Source: Rhynchopus euleeides
Lineage: Eukaryota; Euglenozoa; Diplonemea; Diplonemida; Diplonemidae
Assembly (NCBI GenBank): GCA_963210315.1
Contig: OY723313.1
Location: 1,116,001-1,180,000, forward strand
Direction of reading: 5' to 3'
DNA length: 64,000 nucleotides
Shown: positions 61,260 through 64,000 of the stretch, in pieces
How the letters are laid out: each line of letters starts with the position of its first letter
Position numbering within the stretch: the stretch's first letter is position 1
Translations under genes and position numbers: made by a program
Notes under the pieces: model-generated
What the model was told of the DNA's origin: nothing
Database searches by the model: none
The model's input: only the letters and a program-made list of their open reading frames with translations

Positions 61260-62996
61260 ATGAGCAGATCCTCCAGCAGCAGAAGCAGCGCGACAAGCGC
61301 CAGCTACTCCGATTCGGATGGGTACGACGAGGAGGGTGGCGGGGCTGCCACGCCGCCGGACAGCGCTGCGGCGGGGCAGCCCCAGCAGCCCCAGGGTGCC
61401 AACCAACACCTCGCGTCGCCGGGGGCGCTGTCGGGTGAGACATCCAGCTATGACTACACCGAGTCGGAAGCCAGCGGCAGCGAGTCCGGGGGTGGAGGCA
61501 GGCAGCCTGCAGCGCCCGAAAGGGAGAAGAGTTCTGCCAGCAGTGCGTCGGACAGGGCATCTGAGGCAAGCGGGTACAGCAGTGAGTCCAGCGTGCCGCA
61601 GCGTGAAGCTGCGGCGGCGGGGCAGGAGGGGAGTGAGTCCTACAGTGCAAGCGAGTCGAGCTGCACCGCAGGCGATGCGCAGAGCGAGCGGACAACGCAT
61701 GTGGCGATACCCATCGTGACGCACCCGCCGCCCGAGGTAAGCCCTTCTCCGTCCCCGAGGCAGTCGCCGAGGCCGAAGGGGCGCCACGTGTCGTCGCGAC
61801 ATACCACGTCGCCCCGCAACGCGTCGCGCAGCCCCGCCTGCAGCCCCCTGAAGGGCGGCGGCAAGCCGGGCGCTCTTGTGCCCTTTGACGGCGGGGAGGG
61901 GCAGGCGGATGCGGCTTCTCCGGCTGCCTCGCGCAAGGCGGGGGTGCTCCAGAGGCGGAAGGAGTTGGAGCGGCGGTTGGTGGTCAAGTGTGTCCGGAAG
62001 CCGGGTGATGTCCCAGCCACACGCCTCCCCCCGACGGTGGTATGGCAGAGGGTGGGGGTGTTGCCGTGTGTGTTTTCGGGGGGGGGGGGGGGGGCTTGTT
62101 TTTCGGACGGGATGACTTGTGTAAGACTCGTGGCGGTGTTGGGCATCTGCTGCACACATGCGAGCAGCCATCGTTCGTCCAACAATGGACACAGCATCAA
62201 GTGTTTCCCCTGTCTCCCGCGAAACAAAGAATCATGCGCTTTCTCTATCACATTATTTTGCTGCCGTCTCTTCTTTGCAGGAGCCGTTTTGCGACTCCGT
62301 GACGAAGATGAAGGTCAGGACAGCCCCACGCGCGACCCGTGCCAGCCGGCGGGCAGGAGGGAAGTACGCAGCGAAGCTGTCACATCCAAGAGGCGTTGCT
62401 GTGGAGCACATCAGCTCGACTGCGATCGTCGCGCGATGGAAGGAGCCGGAGGACACACCCGTGTCTCTGTCGGGGAAGGTGAGCTACAAGGTGCGCGTCA
62501 GCGGGGACGGGGGGAAGACGTTCCCAATGTCGTTTGTCACACCCACCCGGGTGTGCGAGGTGACAGGCCTGGAGCCGAACCACCCCTACCAGCTGATGGT
62601 GCTGTCGGTGATGCCGGGGGAGTCTGTCTCCGTTCCGAGGAAGCACGCAGCGGTGCACTTCCTCACACGCCCTATCCCGCAGCACGGGACCACCTTGGAG
62701 CGCGAATCGATCTCGACCCTCCCTTTCCCCAAGGTTTCCAAGTATGCCCGCAAAGTCTATCCCCCCCCCCCCTCCCCACCGGGGTTTTTCCACCCCTGCC
62801 CCTCCCCCCTCCTTTTTGGCAAAAAAAAGTGACGCAGCCCCCTATGGTGTAGCCGAAAATGTGGGGCTTTTGAAACGAGGTGCCTCTCAGAGAGACCCCG
62901 TTTGCTGTTTGCTCCCCCCACGCCACTGCCTCCTATTGCCACAGGCAGCGATCGCCTCTATACAGCAAAATACAGATGCCCGCCTGGCTGAAGTAG
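61260..62996 (+). CDS. Ser-rich protein with a fibronectin type III domain
   Basis: Likely exons 61260-62039, 62281-62741, 62945-62996, about 430 residues. Exon 1 (260 residues) is Ser/Gly/Pro-rich and disordered: SRSSSSRSSATSASYSDSDG, SPSPRQSPRPKGRHVSS. Exon 2 holds one FN3-like beta-sandwich at about 290-380: AVEHISSTAIVARWKEPED, SYKVRVSGDGG, CEVTGLEPNHPYQLMVLSV. The donors are GTATGG (62040) and GTATGC (62742). Joining exon 3 at CCACAG in phase 2 gives a short end QRSPLYSKIQMPAWLK. If GTTTCC (62734) were the donor, the end would instead be AAIASIQQNTDARLAEVGTL to 63013. No signal peptide or span is visible, so an intracellular scaffold is more likely than a receptor. Confidence 0.7.
62040..62280 (+). 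other. cis intron 1 of the FN3 gene
   Basis: Donor GTATGG, acceptor TCTTCTTTGCAG, 241 bases, contains a long G run. An earlier GTAAGC at 61737 is a possible alternative donor but would remove coherent coding sequence. Confidence 0.55.
62742..62944 (+). other. cis intron 2 of the FN3 gene
   Basis: Donor GTATGC, acceptor CTATTGCCACAG, 203 bases, C-rich. Phase 2 join; the choice of donor decides the C-terminus. Confidence 0.5.
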
Positions 62997-63013
62997 GCAC
63001 CCTTGTAAGGTGA

Positions 63014-63667
63014 ACGGGTTGTGGTCAATATGTGTCCAACCGAACAGCGCCCTCCGAGCCGAGTCAACAACGTTCAACTGTGCGAGGTGGGACGGGGTGC
63101 GGCATCTGTTCTGTCTCGACGAACTCGCTTTTCTGAACTGCTCAGCGGCTGATTCCCAACAATTTTCTGGCTTGCATCAGGGTGTGCAAAGGATGGGTTG
63201 CTTGTCAGCACTCTGCCCCCCCTGCCTCCTACTGCCTGAAGTGGCGGTGTCCGGCAGGACACAGCAAACCCGCAAAGAGCCGCCAGACAGGTGAAACCAG
63301 TTCGCTGTGCTGCGCAGAATCTCAGGCCTCCCACCCAGGCGACCGACGGCAGGCCAACGGGGCTTTCCAGCCCTTGGGCCGGCGGAGGGGCGGTGGGGGG
63401 AGAGGTGTCGTTGCAGGATTCACTGGTGTTGCCAGGGACTTCTGCCGAATTCCTGTGCCCGTGTCGACGGAGATGACGGTTGGAGAAGGTTTCTCATACC
63501 ACACCACCCCCAGCCCCCGCACGGCCAAGAGCCTGTTGTGAGTTGCTCAGTAAAGTTTTGTTCTGGCAATGCCATGCGACAGATGCCTGGCACCTTCCTG
63601 CACAGTGCACACACAACCACCCGACACCACCTGCCGGCAGAGCCCCACACCTTCCCAAAGCAACACA
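63014..63667. other. Intergenic, leader of the protease gene
   Basis: No gene. The acceptor CACCTGCCGGCAG ends at about 63640, 27 bases before the ATG. Confidence 0.55.
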
Positions 63668-64000
63668 ATGCGCACGGCAGCCCTTCTCGTGTGCGCCCTG
63701 ATGGCGGCGCAGGCGCACGGCTACAGCCAGGAGTATGTGCGTGCGAACTCGAAGCTGCTGTGGCGTGCCTTCAAGAACGACCACGGGAAGCGGTACACCA
63801 GCCAGGCGGAGGAGGAGCACCGCTACGGGGTGTTCACGTCGAACATGCTGAAGGCGGCACGCTTCGAGAAGGAGCAGACGAAGGGTGCGCGCTTCGGGTC
63901 GAACGTGTTCTCCGACCTGTCGGCGGAGGAGTTCAAGGCGTACCACAGCCTGCAGGTGCCGCAGAAGGCGAGCCCGCCCCCGATGTTCTCTGCCGAGGAG
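63668..64000 (+). CDS. Cathepsin L-like papain-family protease, N-terminal part
   Basis: 111 codons are in the window and the gene runs off the right edge. A signal peptide is clear (MRTAALLVCALMAAQAHGYS). The I29 inhibitor prodomain follows: E-x3-R-x2-V-F-x2-N spacing of the ERFNIN motif around EEEHRYGVFTSN, and the GxNxFxD motif as GSNVFSD with LSAEEFKAYH after it. Such proteases are made as inactive precursors and act in lysosomes or outside the cell. The mature domain with its catalytic Cys, His and Asn is outside the window. The start codon follows a C-rich stretch and CGGCAG. Confidence 0.85.
   Translation, partial: MRTAALLVCALMAAQAHGYSQEYVRANSKLLWRAFKNDHGKRYTSQAEEEHRYGVFTSNMLKAARFEKEQTKGARFGSNVFSDLSAEEFKAYHSLQVPQKASPPPMFSAEE

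Noticed and set aside
1..64000. tRNA, rRNA, snRNA or spliced-leader genes
   Set aside because: Read for tRNA-like cloverleaf boxes and conserved rRNA or leader sequences by eye; none was convincing. A covariance search could still find one.

Overview
This is nuclear DNA of a GC-rich eukaryote, most likely a flagellated protist. Every host-type gene I can support lies on the + strand, from about 370 to the right edge. Several start codons sit within about 1 to 70 bases of a pyrimidine- or C-rich tract ending in AG. cis introns are few and short, and most donors read GTATG. One-way gene order with an acceptor-like site before each start resembles a trans-splicing euglenozoan with polycistronic transcription, and a diplonemid-like organism is my best guess. 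That is inference: no spliced-leader or rRNA sequence was recognised. A RIB43A axoneme gene and a kinesin-related gene indicate a flagellate.

Layout: 1-257 is part of an inverted-repeat element. 370-2880 holds a small two-exon gene end and exon-like pieces of an unresolved gene. 3012-14019 is an 11-kb repeat nest: a small element with terminal inverted repeats (TIRs), three large inverted copies (L, M, R), a TIR element with its own ORF, and a CGGACATG satellite. 14283-14972 may be more exons of a split gene. From 15.4 to 52.3 kb come a coiled-coil protein, a UBR/EF-hand/C2 membrane protein, a CstF-50 homologue, a family-4 glycosyltransferase, a small membrane protein, RIB43A, a Cys-rich surface protein, a possible EME1-like protein, a 1351-residue two-PARP protein, a carrier-like protein, a frameshifted WD40 gene and a kinesin-like pseudo-motor protein.

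53075-60654 is a nested transposon complex. The outer 7.6-kb element has TIRs and a 6-bp target duplication. Inside it is a complete 4495-bp pogo/Tc1-type element (29-bp perfect TIRs, TA duplication) encoding, on the - strand, an Ulp1-like protease fused to a DDD transposase and a zinc knuckle, plus a small TIR element. The right edge has a Ser-rich/fibronectin-III gene and the start of a cathepsin L-like protease.

The strongest candidates for something new are the Ulp1-transposase fusion and the PDZ/cold-shock/RRM/CCCH/PARP/UBA protein. No tRNA, rRNA, CRISPR array or bacterial operon was seen. Exon joins and domain calls were made by eye.
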